Shown here: in pieces, positions 9,130 through 19,191 of the stretch | Numbering within the stretch: position 1 is the stretch's first letter | Layout of the letters: each line of letters opens with the position of its first letter | Source of the DNA: Prevotella illustrans | GTDB taxonomy: Bacteria; Bacteroidota; Bacteroidia; Bacteroidales; Bacteroidaceae | NCBI RefSeq assembly: GCF_017426725.1 | Contig: NZ_JAERMS010000005.1 | Coordinates: 62,001 to 126,000, forward strand | DNA length: 64,000 nt | Direction: 5' to 3' | The notes under the pieces: model-generated | What the model saw: the letters and a program-made list of their open reading frames with translations, nothing else | Told to the model about the DNA's origin: nothing | Databases searched by the model: none | Made by a program: the position numbers and the translations under genes

Positions 9130-10044
9130 TTACACGTCAACAACCATACCTTCATCTGACAGATATGAGTTGGGGAAAACGCTTTTGGCTTCTTGCAAGA
9201 TTACATCTTCACATTCGTAACGGGCACTGTAATGGCCCAATAGCAGTTTGCCTACTTGCGCCTGCTTGGCAATGGTGGCAGCCTGTCGGGCCGTACTGTG
9301 ATAATAAAGTTTAGCCCGGTCAGCCAAGTCGTCCGTATAGGTGCTTTCGTGATAGAGCAAATCTACCTGACGAATACGCTCTACCAACTCCGGCAGGTAG
9401 CGTGTGTCGCTGCAATAGGCGTAACTGCGGCCTGGCGTACCCGGCGAGGTAAGCCGTTCGTTAGGAATAACCTCTCCGTCGTCGGTCACCCAATCAGCTC
9501 CCAACTTGATATTGTTGATTTGTGAGATGGGTATCTCATAACAATCGATCATATCCCGCAAGATATGGCGGGCCGTCTCTTTCTCGTGGAAAAGAAAACC
9601 ACAGCAAGGAACGCGGTGATCAAGCGGCAGTGACTCTACCGTCAAGCTGCGGTCTTCATAGATAACAGCCTGTTGAGCCGTGTCGACCGCATGAAATATC
9701 ACTTTATAATCCAAACTTGGGCAAAACAGTTTCAGTTGCGCATCGAGAATAGATTCCAGCTCTTGAGGCGCATAAACGTGCAAGTCGTTGATACGACCCA
9801 GCATACCGAAAGTCGATATCATGCCTATCAGTCCGAAACAATGGTCGCCGTGGAGATGGGAAATAAAAACTGCCCGAATCTTGGTAAAGCTGATATGAGA
9901 ATGGCGTAGCTGTACCTGCGTGCCTTCGCCACAATCTATCATAAACATTTTACCTCGTATCTCTACCACTTGAGACGAGGCACAATGACGCGGAGTGGGC
10001 AAAGCACTGCCACAACCTAAGATATGGATTCTAAACGGTTCCAA
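9130..10044 (-). CDS. rnz: Ribonuclease Z
   Basis: The 304-residue protein is a tRNase Z of the metallo-beta-lactamase fold, which trims tRNA 3' ends. The zinc-binding motif FISHLHGDHCFGL is near residues 59-71, SLPLDHRVPCCGF lies in the middle, and LLYHESTYTDDL and LLLGHYSARY supply the later metal ligands. Length matches the short bacterial form. It lies 1 bp after the lipoprotein gene and is probably transcribed with it and mazG. Confidence 0.93.
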   Translation of the reverse strand: MEPFRIHILGCGSALPTPRHCASSQVVEIRGKMFMIDCGEGTQVQLRHSHISFTKIRAVFISHLHGDHCFGLIGMISTFGMLGRINDLHVYAPQELESILDAQLKLFCPSLDYKVIFHAVDTAQQAVIYEDRSLTVESLPLDHRVPCCGFLFHEKETARHILRDMIDCYEIPISQINNIKLGADWVTDDGEVIPNERLTSPGTPGRSYAYCSDTRYLPELVERIRQVDLLYHESTYTDDLADRAKLYYHSTARQAATIAKQAQVGKLLLGHYSARYECEDVILQEAKSVFPNSYLSDEGMVVDV

Positions 10045-10045
10045 A

Positions 10046-10597
10046 TTATTGCTGGCGTTTGTAAGTGAATATACCGCTTACATTCTCTAAATACAATGAA
10101 TCAGCACCCAAATTGTTGATCTTGAAAGTATCCGTATTCAGCAGTAAGTGCCCATTGAAGATCTTCCACGAAGTCCAAGGGTTGGTCTCGGCCTGAACAT
10201 TGGAAGCAACCCCCCCCCCCTCCTGAATCTCAAAATTCTTATCGATACTTGTCCATCGTCCCAGCAATGCCGTGAGGTTTATCACGTTATCGGCCACGAG
10301 TTCTCCGTCAACCGTGTGCCCCACGACCGCCATTCGGTCGCCCGTAAGGAGGCCGCCTTTTACGATAGGCTCCGCTCCTTCTCCATCCTCGATGAAAAAT
10401 CTGGTAGTATCGCCATCATCCTTGATTAATTCAAGCGTGTGCATGGCGGTGCCTTCACCACAAACACCATACACGGTTGAGTCTTGCGCGAGCTCTGCCG
10501 ACATGGAGTCAACAGCAGACATAGCCCGGGGAGTCTTCTGGTGATTGCAAGCAGTCAGAAGGAAAGCCAATCCCAATCCCAAAATTGTTCGTTTCAT
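10046..10597 (-). CDS. Lipoprotein with lipocalin-like C-terminus and internal poly-G tract
   Basis: From the ATG at 10597 the product is 183 residues with a lipoprotein signal, MKRTILGLGLAFLLTAC, Cys17 being lipidated. Upstream ATGs at 10609 and 10624 are in frame but overlap mazG or spoil the signal. The C-terminal half (LLGRWTSIDKNFEIQ through SWKIFNGHLLLNTDTF) looks like a lipocalin-type barrel of Bacteroidales. Gly127-129 and their neighbours are encoded by 11 consecutive G on the coding strand (10210-10220). Loss of one G would shift the frame and stop after about 24 novel residues, and gain of one also runs to an early TGA, so the gene may be phase variable. The ligand is unknown. Confidence 0.75.
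   Translation of the reverse strand: MKRTILGLGLAFLLTACNHQKTPRAMSAVDSMSAELAQDSTVYGVCGEGTAMHTLELIKDDGDTTRFFIEDGEGAEPIVKGGLLTGDRMAVVGHTVDGELVADNVINLTALLGRWTSIDKNFEIQEGGGVASNVQAETNPWTSWKIFNGHLLLNTDTFKINNLGADSLYLENVSGIFTYKRQQ
10210..10220. repeat. Mononucleotide tract, C(11) on plus / G(11) on the coding strand
   Basis: Eleven C in a row, inside the lipoprotein gene. Tracts of this length in G/C are prone to slipped-strand mispairing. The present length keeps the reading frame open. Confidence 0.9.
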
Positions 10598-10610
10598 AAG
10601 ATATATCATA

Positions 10611-11489
10611 CTATTTTGCTTCATTTTGTTTTACTTCATTCCACAACTGATCCATTTCCTCTAACGTAGTATCAGTGAAGGACTTATTTCGCTCCATTAA
10701 AGCTCGTTCTATATAACTGAACCGCCGAATAAACTTCTGGTTGGTATATTCAAGCGCGTTATCGGGATTGAGTTTGTAAAGTCGGGCCGCATTAATGATA
10801 CTGAAGAGGAAATCGCCTAATTCACGGGTAGCCTTCTCCGCGTCGTTTTTCTTCAACTCACATTCCAGTTCGTCCAGTTCCTCGCGCACTTTTCCCCATA
10901 CATCTTCCGGGTGCCGCCAGTCGAACCCCACGTTGCGGGCCTTGTCCTGAATGCGATAGGCCTTGATCATGGAAGGCAGCGACTTGGGTACACCGCTCAA
11001 TACGGTCTCGTTGCCCCCTTTTTCTTTCTGTTTCACCTGCTCCCAGGTCATCTCCACCTCGCTTGCCGTCTCGGGATGATCGTCGGAGACCGGCTCTTCG
11101 GATTTGTAAACAACCTGTCCTTGCGCGTTGATTTTCATGTCCGGATTGCTCACCGACCAATCGCCGTTCTCTTTCCAGTTGATAAATGGATGGCGAAACA
11201 TCAGCTTATCTGCCTGCTGATTACAGACGTCAGCAATATCAAAGTCGCCCGTCTCACTGGCCATCAGGGCGTAGAAGACCACATGTTCCATGACGTCGCC
11301 TAACTCCTTCATGGTTTCTTGGGTGTCATGATTGAGCAAGGCGTCGCATAGTTCGTAAACTTCTTCGATTGTATTAGGACGCAAAGAAGCTGTCGTCTGC
11401 TTCTTATCCCAGGGACACTCTTGCCTTAAACGGTCTTGAACGTCAAGCAACCTGCTGAAGGCATCGAGCTTTTCTTGTTTTGTATGCAC
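10611..11489 (-). CDS. mazG: Nucleoside triphosphate pyrophosphohydrolase MazG
   Basis: MazG hydrolyses NTPs to NMP and pyrophosphate and is thought to clear non-canonical nucleotides or tune the stringent response. The 292-residue protein has two MazG repeats: the first with CPWDKKQTTASLRPNTIEE and EELCD/ELGD-type acidic pairs (ELGDVMEHVVF), the second with FDWRHPEDVWGKVREELDEL and ELGDFLFSIINAARL. It is divergent from valS, with 155 bp between them, and reads into the lipoprotein and rnz genes. Confidence 0.92.
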   Translation of the reverse strand: MHTKQEKLDAFSRLLDVQDRLRQECPWDKKQTTASLRPNTIEEVYELCDALLNHDTQETMKELGDVMEHVVFYALMASETGDFDIADVCNQQADKLMFRHPFINWKENGDWSVSNPDMKINAQGQVVYKSEEPVSDDHPETASEVEMTWEQVKQKEKGGNETVLSGVPKSLPSMIKAYRIQDKARNVGFDWRHPEDVWGKVREELDELECELKKNDAEKATRELGDFLFSIINAARLYKLNPDNALEYTNQKFIRRFSYIERALMERNKSFTDTTLEEMDQLWNEVKQNEAK

Positions 11490-11566
11490 AGCAATACTTT
11501 TTAATAAAACAATTCATCAAATTAACAAAGCCATTAAAACACGGTCAATAGCTGTAATTATTACTG

Positions 11567-11604
11567 CAAAGATAGCCATTTTACGCTAAAAGTTAGTAAA
11601 TTTG
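11567..11604. promoter_or_regulatory. Back-to-back -7 boxes between mazG and valS
   Basis: TATCTTTG on the minus strand (11567-11574) faces mazG, and TAAATTTG on the plus strand (11597-11604) faces valS. Both fit TAnnTTTG. Clear TTTG -33 boxes at 19-20 bp are not seen, so these are tentative. Confidence 0.35.
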
Positions 11605-11644
11605 CAGCGTTTTTAATGAAGAATAAACAAAATAGAACATAAAT

Positions 11645-14350
11645 ATGGAATTAGCAAGTAAGTATGATCCACAATCCGTGGAGTCGAAATGGTATCAGTA
11701 CTGGCTCGACAACAAGCTTTTCAGCAGTAAGCCGGATGGCAGAGAGCCTTATACGGTGGTGATTCCTCCACCTAATGTAACAGGCGTACTCCACATGGGG
11801 CACATGCTCAACAATACCATCCAAGACATCCTCGTAAGACGTGCCAGAATGGAAGGGAAGAACGCGTGCTGGGTGCCGGGTACGGATCATGCTTCCATTG
11901 CTACAGAAGCCAAGGTGGTGAACAAACTCGCGCAGGAAGGAATCAAAAAGACCGACCTCACCCGTGAACAGTTTCTGGAGCATGCTTGGGAGTGGACACG
12001 CGAGCATGGCGGTATCATTCTGAAGCAGTTGCGCAGATTGGGCTGTTCCTGCGACTGGGATCGCACGGGCTTCACGATGGACGAAATCCGTTCGGAGAGC
12101 GTCATCAAGGTTTTTGTAGACCTCTACAACAAAGGCTATATCTACCGGGGCGTGAGAATGGTGAACTGGGATCCACAAGCACAGACGGCCCTTTCAGACG
12201 AAGAAGTCATCTATAAGGAAGAACATTCTAAACTGTTCTACTTAAAATATTACGTAGCAAAGGAAGACCAAAGCAAGGTGGAGCGCAAGGACGAAGGCAA
12301 TGTAATGCACCGGGACGCGAATGGCTACTATGCCGTCGTGGCCACAACTCGTCCGGAAACCATCATGGGTGACTCAGCCATGTGTATTAACCCTGAAGAT
12401 GTAAAGAATACTTGGCTGAAGGGACTTCATGTCATTGTTCCGCTGGTCAACCGCGTTGTACCCGTCATAGAGGACACTTATGTGGACACGCAATTCGGTA
12501 CGGGATGTCTGAAAGTGACACCGGCACACGACATCAACGACCATGCGCTCGGTCTGAAGCATGGACTGGAAACCATTGACATCTTCAATGACAACGGAAC
12601 TCTCTCGGAAGCAGCCGGTCTCTATATAGGTCAAGACCGCATGGCTGTGCGCAAACAGATTGCCAAAGACTTGCAGACATCCGATCTGATGGAAAAGATA
12701 GAGGACTACGACAATAAGGTTGGTTTCTCGGAGCGCACCAACGTACCCATCGAACCGAAGCTCTCAACACAGTGGTTCTTGAAGATGCAACACTTTGCCG
12801 ACATTTCTCTCAATCCGGTTATGGATGATGACATCGAGTTCTATCCCAAGAAATACAAGAATACGTATCGTCACTGGTTGGAGAATATCAAGGACTGGTG
12901 CATCAGTCGTCAGTTATGGTGGGGCCATCGTATTCCTGCTTATTATTTCACAACGGCTGATGGCAAGAAAGATGTTGTGGTAGCGGAAACAGCCGAAGAG
13001 GCTCTGAAGATGGCACAACAGAAGAACGCCGGTTTGACTTTGGCCGACCTGTCACAGGACGAAGACGCCCTTGACACATGGTTCTCGTCATGGTTGTGGC
13101 CAATTTCGCTCTTCGACGGTATCAACAATCCCGATAATGAAGAAATTAACTACTACTACCCCACTGCCGACTTAGTGACCGGCCCGGACATCATCTTCTT
13201 CTGGGTGGCCCGCATGATTATGGCCGGCTACGAGTATCAGCATACCATGCCGTTCAAGCATGTGTATTTCACGGGTATCGTGCGCGACAAACTGGGGCGT
13301 AAGATGAGCAAATCGCTGGGCAACTCGCCCGATCCCATCGCGCTGATTGAGAAATACGGAGCCGACGGCGTGCGCATGGGCATGATGTTGGCGGCCCCCG
13401 CGGGCAATGACATCCTCTTTGACGAGGCGCTCTGTGAACAAGGCCGCAACTTCAACAACAAGATTTGGAACGCGTTCAGACTCGTACAGGGCTGGAACAC
13501 CGCCAAGGTAGAACAGCCTGTTGTCAGCAAGCTGGCCGTAGAATGGTTTGAAGCCAAATTGAAAGAGGTGAACGACGAAATGCAGAAACTGTTTAAGGAC
13601 TACCGCATTTCTGAAGCGTTGATGACCGTTTACAAACTATTTTGGGACGAGTTCTCAAGCTGGTACTTAGAGATGGTGAAGCCCGCGTACGTTGACGGTC
13701 AGGCCCAGCCTGTCGACGAGACGACCTACGAGGCTACCCTACGCTTCTTTGACGCGCTGCTCAAAATGCTGCATCCGTTCATGCCCTTTATCACCGAAGA
13801 ATTGTGGCAGCATATTTACGACCGCAAGGCCGGCGAGAGCATCATGAAAGCGACGTTAAGCATCGACGCCCCGACAGAGAGCGAACTGAAACTGACCGAA
13901 CAATTTGAATCGATGAAGCAGATTGTAGCCGGCGTGCGTGCCATCCGCAATCAGAAGAACATCGCACCCAAGGAAACGCTTGAGCTGCAGGCTGTCGGAG
14001 AAAATCATTTTGAGCGGTTCAATCCCGCCATCATGAAGATGGCCAACCTAAGCAACATCACCATAATCGGCGAAAAGACCGCCGACGCCAGCAGTTTCAT
14101 GGTAGGCACAGACGAGTTTGCCGTGCCCGTGGGCGACCTGATTGACGTCAAGGCAGAACTGGAAAAGGCAGAGAAAGAGCTGAAACATCTGGAAGGATTT
14201 CTGGCCGGAATCAAGAAGAAACTGGCCAATGAGAAATTCATGGCTCACGCGCCGGAAACAGTCGTAGCACTGGAGCGCAAGAAGCAAAGTGACTCTGAGG
14301 AGAAAATAGCAACACTCAAACAGACGATCGAAGAACTGAAAAAGAAGTAG
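11645..14350 (+). CDS. valS: Valyl-tRNA synthetase
   Basis: ValRS charges tRNA-Val and edits mischarged threonine. The 901-residue protein has the class I signature [14 protein letters not shown] (HMGH at 50-53) and KMSKS at about residue 553. The editing domain lies between them, with [13 protein letters not shown] as its hallmark. The anticodon-binding region includes [18 protein letters not shown]. The last 70 residues, rich in Glu and Lys, form the coiled-coil tail typical of ValRS. Length is normal. Confidence 0.97.
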   Translation: MELASKYDPQSVESKWYQYWLDNKLFSSKPDGREPYTVVIPPPNVTGVLHMGHMLNNTIQDILVRRARMEGKNACWVPGTDHASIATEAKVVNKLAQEGIKKTDLTREQFLEHAWEWTREHGGIILKQLRRLGCSCDWDRTGFTMDEIRSESVIKVFVDLYNKGYIYRGVRMVNWDPQAQTALSDEEVIYKEEHSKLFYLKYYVAKEDQSKVERKDEGNVMHRDANGYYAVVATTRPETIMGDSAMCINPEDVKNTWLKGLHVIVPLVNRVVPVIEDTYVDTQFGTGCLKVTPAHDINDHALGLKHGLETIDIFNDNGTLSEAAGLYIGQDRMAVRKQIAKDLQTSDLMEKIEDYDNKVGFSERTNVPIEPKLSTQWFLKMQHFADISLNPVMDDDIEFYPKKYKNTYRHWLENIKDWCISRQLWWGHRIPAYYFTTADGKKDVVVAETAEEALKMAQQKNAGLTLADLSQDEDALDTWFSSWLWPISLFDGINNPDNEEINYYYPTADLVTGPDIIFFWVARMIMAGYEYQHTMPFKHVYFTGIVRDKLGRKMSKSLGNSPDPIALIEKYGADGVRMGMMLAAPAGNDILFDEALCEQGRNFNNKIWNAFRLVQGWNTAKVEQPVVSKLAVEWFEAKLKEVNDEMQKLFKDYRISEALMTVYKLFWDEFSSWYLEMVKPAYVDGQAQPVDETTYEATLRFFDALLKMLHPFMPFITEELWQHIYDRKAGESIMKATLSIDAPTESELKLTEQFESMKQIVAGVRAIRNQKNIAPKETLELQAVGENHFERFNPAIMKMANLSNITIIGEKTADASSFMVGTDEFAVPVGDLIDVKAELEKAEKELKHLEGFLAGIKKKLANEKFMAHAPETVVALERKKQSDSEEKIATLKQTIEELKKK

Positions 14351-14434
14351 GCTTACTAATCAGACCAGGCTGACAATCGTTAGACTTTGCCGGCCTGATC
14401 TCTCCCATTAAGTATTCACCATAACCGATTCAAC

Positions 14435-15649
14435 ATGAAGAAGTTTTTGTCCTATTGCATATTGCTCACCACTGTTTTTTCGGCAGTGAGCTGTCACAAA
14501 GACGATGTTCCCGAACCCGACCAATACGAGATACCCAATCGCACGCTCTTTGTTTATATGCCGTGGACAGGCTCCGCGACATCCTCCGGCAACGCGTTGA
14601 CGGATTTTTTCAATAAGAATATCACCTCGATGAAGGCCGCGATCAATAAGGAAAAGAGCACACACAAGACCGACGTGATTGTGTATAAGGCAAATTCACA
14701 AAATCAAAGTGTCATCTTCAGAATGCGCTTCAACAAGACCAAGCAGCAATGTGAGTTCGACACCCTGAATGTCAATGCCAGGTATCACACGGTATCAAAG
14801 GAAAACCTGCTAAGCCTGCTTAACTTAGTAAATTCTTACAGCCACACAACGAGTTACGCCCTATTGATAGGCAGCCACGGCAGCGGCTGGACTCCCCGTG
14901 GCAGCGATGAGACCATGCCACGTGCCCAAAGCCGGGCATTCGGAGGAATCGGCGAAGAGACGCAATATGACGTAAGCGACTTGAGCTACGCCATCTCACA
15001 CTCGGCCATCAAGAAAACGACCTATATATGCTTCGACGACTGCTATATGGCGAACGCTGAAACTGCCTACGAATTGAAAGACGTGACGAACCATCTCGTC
15101 GCCTCAACCAGTGAGGTGATGGGTGAAGGAATGCCTTATGGCTCCATTTTCCAATATATGCTTGGTGAACCCGATTACGAGAAATGGGTAGAAGGATTTT
15201 ATAACTATTATCAAAATTCGGACCTGCCATACGGCGCGCTGTCTGTCATACGATGCGGCACTTACATCGAAAAGATGGCCCAAGTGATGAAAGCGATTAA
15301 CCAGACCTACTCATTCGATGTAAACAAACTTAGCAGCATTCAATACTTAGATGGCTACGACAACCATGTTTTCTTCGACTTAGCGTCGTACGTGGAACAA
15401 CTGGGCGTACTGCAACCTTTGCTATCTAACTTCCGGGACGCGTTGAAAGATTTGATTGTTCATAAGAAAACGACCGACTACATTTATACGATTTACCGAA
15501 ACCCATACAGAGAGGGCGACACGGCCTATCCACAGAATACTTTTAAAATAAATACATTCTGTGGAATCACCATCAGTGATCCAACACGAAACCGCACGGT
15601 TTATACGCAAAAGGAAAATACGGCGTGGCGGAAAGCCACCCACGAGTAA
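14435..15649 (+). CDS. Clostripain-family (C11) cysteine peptidase lipoprotein
   Basis: The 404-residue product starts with a lipoprotein signal (MKKFLSYCILLTTVFSAVSC, Cys20). It carries the two catalytic motifs of peptidase family C11: a histidine in LLIGSHGSGWTP and a cysteine in YICFDDCYMANAETAYEL. Such surface lipoproteins are common in Bacteroidales; clostripain-type enzymes cut after basic residues and some are virulence or nutrient proteases, but the specificity here is not known. The gene follows valS by 84 bp and converges on carB across a strong terminator. Confidence 0.85.
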   Translation: MKKFLSYCILLTTVFSAVSCHKDDVPEPDQYEIPNRTLFVYMPWTGSATSSGNALTDFFNKNITSMKAAINKEKSTHKTDVIVYKANSQNQSVIFRMRFNKTKQQCEFDTLNVNARYHTVSKENLLSLLNLVNSYSHTTSYALLIGSHGSGWTPRGSDETMPRAQSRAFGGIGEETQYDVSDLSYAISHSAIKKTTYICFDDCYMANAETAYELKDVTNHLVASTSEVMGEGMPYGSIFQYMLGEPDYEKWVEGFYNYYQNSDLPYGALSVIRCGTYIEKMAQVMKAINQTYSFDVNKLSSIQYLDGYDNHVFFDLASYVEQLGVLQPLLSNFRDALKDLIVHKKTTDYIYTIYRNPYREGDTAYPQNTFKINTFCGITISDPTRNRTVYTQKENTAWRKATHE

Positions 15650-15670
15650 AAAATAAGATGTTCATTTTTA

Positions 15671-15713
15671 CGAAAAACCGCGTTTCCCACTGTCGGGAAA
15701 CGCGGTTTTTTCG
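15671..15713. terminator. Bidirectional terminator between the C11 peptidase gene and carB
   Basis: CGAAAAAACGCGG-type arms: 15671-15688 and 15695-15713 pair across a 6-nt loop (ACTGTC), giving a stem of about 17 bp with an A-tract on one side and a T-tract on the other. It can serve both converging genes. Its right arm is the ancestor, or a copy, of the 41-bp units that follow. Confidence 0.8.
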
Positions 15714-15717
15714 TAAA

Positions 15718-15904
15718 TTCTACTCATCCGCCGCCGCGGAAACACTGTTTTTCGCAAATTCTACTCATCCGAGGCCTCGGAAACACTGTTTTTTGTAAAA
15801 TCTACTCATCCGAGGCCTCGGAAACATTGTTTTTCGTAAATTCTACTCATCCGAGGCCTCGGAAACACTGCTTTTCGTAAATTCTACTCATCCGAGGCCT
15901 CGGG
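15718..15904. repeat. 41-bp tandem array with palindrome CCGAGGCCTCGG
   Basis: Units begin at 15718, 15759, 15800, 15841 and 15882, an exact 41-bp period. Units 2-5 carry the perfect 12-bp palindrome CCGAGGCCTCGG (15769, 15810, 15851, 15892); in the first unit it reads CCGCCGCCGCGG. The last unit is cut after the palindrome, six bases before the carB stop. The preceding terminator arm matches the unit outside the palindrome. Confidence 0.9.
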
Positions 15905-15909
15905 AGAAC

Positions 15910-18900
15910 TTAATATTCCCCCCAGGCTTTGATATCAATCTCGTCCGGCTTCGTCGTACAGAAAGCATAGATGAAAGCGCTTGCCAAACGGCTGTTCGTG
16001 ATGAGGGGAACATTCAGATCGATGGCTGCCCGACGAATCTTATAGCCATTCGTAAGCTCATGCTCGGTCAGGTTCTTCGGAATATTAACCACCATATCAA
16101 TCTTCCTTTCATGCAACAGGTCTAAAGCCTGCGGCATTTTTCCTTCGTCCGAAGGCCAATATACAAGTGTATTGGCAATGCCATTCTCCTGCAGATACTT
16201 GCTCGTTCCACCGGTGGCATAGAGTTCGTAGCCACTGTTGACGAGGCGACGGGCCGCTTCCAGCATTTCGGCTTTCTGCTTAGCCCCGCCTGTAGACAGC
16301 AAGACTGAGTGGCGTGGAACGCGCTGGCCCACACTCAACATGCTCTTCAGCAATGCGGCACTCGTGTCATCGCCAAGACAACCGACCTCGCCCGTAGAGC
16401 TCATATCCACGCCCAACACGGGATCGGCTTTCTGCAAACGATTGAAAGAGAACTGGCTGGCTTTGATGCCGACACAATCCAGGTCGAAAAGATTCTTATT
16501 GGGTTTCTCCACGGGAATGCCCAGCATGATCTTGGTAGCCAGTTCTATCAAATTGAGTTTAAGTACTTTGCTCACAAATGGGAACGAACGGGAAGCGCGC
16601 AGATTGCATTCGATAACGAGAATCTCGTTTTCACGGGCCATGAACTGAATGTTAAACGGTCCGTTGATATGCAGCGCCTTGGCTATCTCACGGCTGACAC
16701 GCTTGATGCGTCGCACCGTCTCGACATAGAGTTTCTGCGGTGGAAATTGGATCGTGGCGTCGCCGGAATGCACACCGGCAAACTCGATATGCTCACTGAT
16801 GGCATAGGCCATGATCTCGCCATCGCAGGCCACGGCGTCCATCTCTATTTCCTTGGCGTCTTCAATGAATTTGGAGACTACTACAGGGTGGTCTTCGCTG
16901 ACATTGGCGGCCAGAAGCAGGAACTTCTCCAACTCCTCTTCGTTGGAGCAGATGTTCATAGCCGCTCCCGAAAGGACATAGGAGGGACGGACAAGCACGG
17001 GGAAGCCTACCCGCCGGATAAAGTTTTGGATATCGTCCATGCTGGTCAAGGCGCTCCACTCGGGCTGATTGACGCTGTGCTCCGTCAGCATGGCAGAGAA
17101 CTTGGCCCGGTCTTCGGCATTATCTATATCGCAAGCCTTTGTTCCCAGAATCGGAACATTCTGCTCATCCAACTTGACAGCCAAGTTATTGGGAATTTGT
17201 CCACCCGTAGAAACGATGACACCAAATGGATTTTCCAGCTCAATGATATCCATCACCCGCTCAAATGTCAACTCGTCGAAGTAGAGACGATCGCACATGT
17301 CATAGTCGGTAGATACGGTCTCGGGATTATAATTAATCATGACCGAACGGAATCCCTGCTTACGAATCGTATTCAACGCTTGCACGCCACACCAGTCGAA
17401 TTCTACAGACGAGCCGATACGATAGGCTCCGGATCCCAAGACGATGACCGAAGGAACATTCGGAGAAATAGCGGAAGACACGGGATTTCCAAAGTTGATA
17501 TCGTGGGCTGTACCGGCATAAGTCAGATACAGGTAATTGGTTTGCGCCGGATATTCGGCGGCCAAAGTGTCTATCTGCTTGACAACCGGCAATATCCCGT
17601 AGCCTTTTCTGAGCCGGCGTACAACAAGCATAGCCTTGTGCATGTTGTGCAACTCCTCTTCGAGGTTAACGGCGCGCGCAATCTGGAAGTCGGTAAAGCC
17701 ATAGACCTTGGCCTCACGCAGGATATCTTTGTCGAGCGTGTTGATATTGCGCTTCTTCAGGCGCTCGTCAATATCGATAATATGCTGCAACTTATAAAGG
17801 AACCAACGGTCAATCTTGGTCAGTTCATGTATCTGGTCGACCGTGTATCCCTTGTGCATTGCCTTGGATATTACGAAAACACGCTTATCGGTAGGCTCAC
17901 GGAGCGCCGCGTCTATATCTTTGATTTCGAGTTCCTTGTTTTCTACAAAGCCGTGCATGCCTTGCCCGATCATGCGAAGTCCTTTCTGAATGGCTTCCTC
18001 GAAGTTGCGACCTATGGCCATCACCTCGCCTACGGACTTCATGCTGGATCCAAGTTCCTTGTCGACACCATGGAACTTTGACAAGTCCCACCGCGGTATT
18101 TTACAAACGACATAGTCCAATGCCGGTTCGAAAAACGCGCTTGTCGTCTTTGTAACAGAGTTTTTCAACTCAAACAGCCCATAGCCCATGCCCAGCTTGG
18201 CAGCGACAAAAGCCAAAGGATAACCGGTTGCCTTCGACGCGAGGGCCGAAGAACGGCTCAGACGAGCGTTCACCTCGATGACGCGATAGTCTTCGCTTAC
18301 GGGATCAAAAGCATATTGCACATTACATTCGCCAACAATACCGATATGTCGGATAATCTTGGTGGCCAAGGCACGAAGTTTATGGTATTCGCTATTGGTA
18401 AGTGTCTGTGAGGGGGCTATGACGATAGACTCACCGGTATGAATTCCAAGTGGATCAAAGTTTTCCATATTACATACCGTAATACAGTTGTCATAACGGT
18501 CGCGAACGACCTCATACTCGATTTCTTTCCACCCTTTCAGACTCTTTTCGACAAGTACCTGTGGAGAGAAAGAAAAGGCTTTCTCAGCGAGCTTGTTCAA
18601 CTCTTCTTCGTTGTCGGCAAAGCCGCTTCCCAAGCCGCCAAGCGCATAAGCGGCACGAATAATGACCGGATAGCCCAACTCTTCCGCTGCCTTGCGCACA
18701 TCTTCTATGTTTTCACAGGCTTGGCTCTTGATGGTCTTGACATTGATTTCATCAAGTCTCTCGACAAACAACTCACGATCTTCTGTATCTATAATCGCTT
18801 GAACAGGAGTTCCCAACACCTTGACACCATATTTCTCCAAAATGCCGGAGCGATAAAGTTCTACTCCGCAATTCAAGGCTGTTTGGCCTCCAAAGCTCAA

Positions 18901-19158
18901 TAAGATTCCATCGGGCTTTTCTTTTTGAATAACCCGTTCTACGAAATAAGGCTGTACCGGCAAAAAATAAATTTGGTCGGCAACACCTTCGGATGTCTGA
19001 ACGGTAGCAATATTAGGATTGATCAAAACGGTCTCTACTCCTTCTTCACGCAACGCCTTCAAGGCTTGTGAACCAGAATAATCAAACTCTCCTGCCTCGC
19101 CAATTTTTAAAGCGCCGGAACCGAGAATCAAAACCTTCTTTATATTATTATCTTTCAT
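15910..19158 (-). CDS. carB: Carbamoyl-phosphate synthase, large subunit
   Basis: CarB makes carbamoyl phosphate from bicarbonate, ammonia and two ATP, feeding pyrimidine and arginine synthesis. The 1082-residue protein has the duplicated ATP-grasp layout: VLILGSGALKIGEAGEFDYS opens the first half, VIVLGSGAYRIGSSVEFDWC the second. The C-terminal regulatory domain with YATGGTSKYLQENGI ends the protein. Length is normal. It follows carA by 33 bp. Confidence 0.97.
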   Translation of the reverse strand: MKDNNIKKVLILGSGALKIGEAGEFDYSGSQALKALREEGVETVLINPNIATVQTSEGVADQIYFLPVQPYFVERVIQKEKPDGILLSFGGQTALNCGVELYRSGILEKYGVKVLGTPVQAIIDTEDRELFVERLDEINVKTIKSQACENIEDVRKAAEELGYPVIIRAAYALGGLGSGFADNEEELNKLAEKAFSFSPQVLVEKSLKGWKEIEYEVVRDRYDNCITVCNMENFDPLGIHTGESIVIAPSQTLTNSEYHKLRALATKIIRHIGIVGECNVQYAFDPVSEDYRVIEVNARLSRSSALASKATGYPLAFVAAKLGMGYGLFELKNSVTKTTSAFFEPALDYVVCKIPRWDLSKFHGVDKELGSSMKSVGEVMAIGRNFEEAIQKGLRMIGQGMHGFVENKELEIKDIDAALREPTDKRVFVISKAMHKGYTVDQIHELTKIDRWFLYKLQHIIDIDERLKKRNINTLDKDILREAKVYGFTDFQIARAVNLEEELHNMHKAMLVVRRLRKGYGILPVVKQIDTLAAEYPAQTNYLYLTYAGTAHDINFGNPVSSAISPNVPSVIVLGSGAYRIGSSVEFDWCGVQALNTIRKQGFRSVMINYNPETVSTDYDMCDRLYFDELTFERVMDIIELENPFGVIVSTGGQIPNNLAVKLDEQNVPILGTKACDIDNAEDRAKFSAMLTEHSVNQPEWSALTSMDDIQNFIRRVGFPVLVRPSYVLSGAAMNICSNEEELEKFLLLAANVSEDHPVVVSKFIEDAKEIEMDAVACDGEIMAYAISEHIEFAGVHSGDATIQFPPQKLYVETVRRIKRVSREIAKALHINGPFNIQFMARENEILVIECNLRASRSFPFVSKVLKLNLIELATKIMLGIPVEKPNKNLFDLDCVGIKASQFSFNRLQKADPVLGVDMSSTGEVGCLGDDTSAALLKSMLSVGQRVPRHSVLLSTGGAKQKAEMLEAARRLVNSGYELYATGGTSKYLQENGIANTLVYWPSDEGKMPQALDLLHERKIDMVVNIPKNLTEHELTNGYKIRRAAIDLNVPLITNSRLASAFIYAFCTTKPDEIDIKAWGEY

Positions 19159-19191
19159 AAGTACAATTATTTGGATAAGGAGTAAATCGCG

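Noticed and set aside
15718..15904. CRISPR array
   Set aside because: The 41-bp units are contiguous, with no unique spacers and no cas genes.
16309..18081. A 590-codon open frame on the plus strand
   Set aside because: It lies wholly antisense to carB, which is certain; it has no recognisable domain and reflects codon bias of carB.
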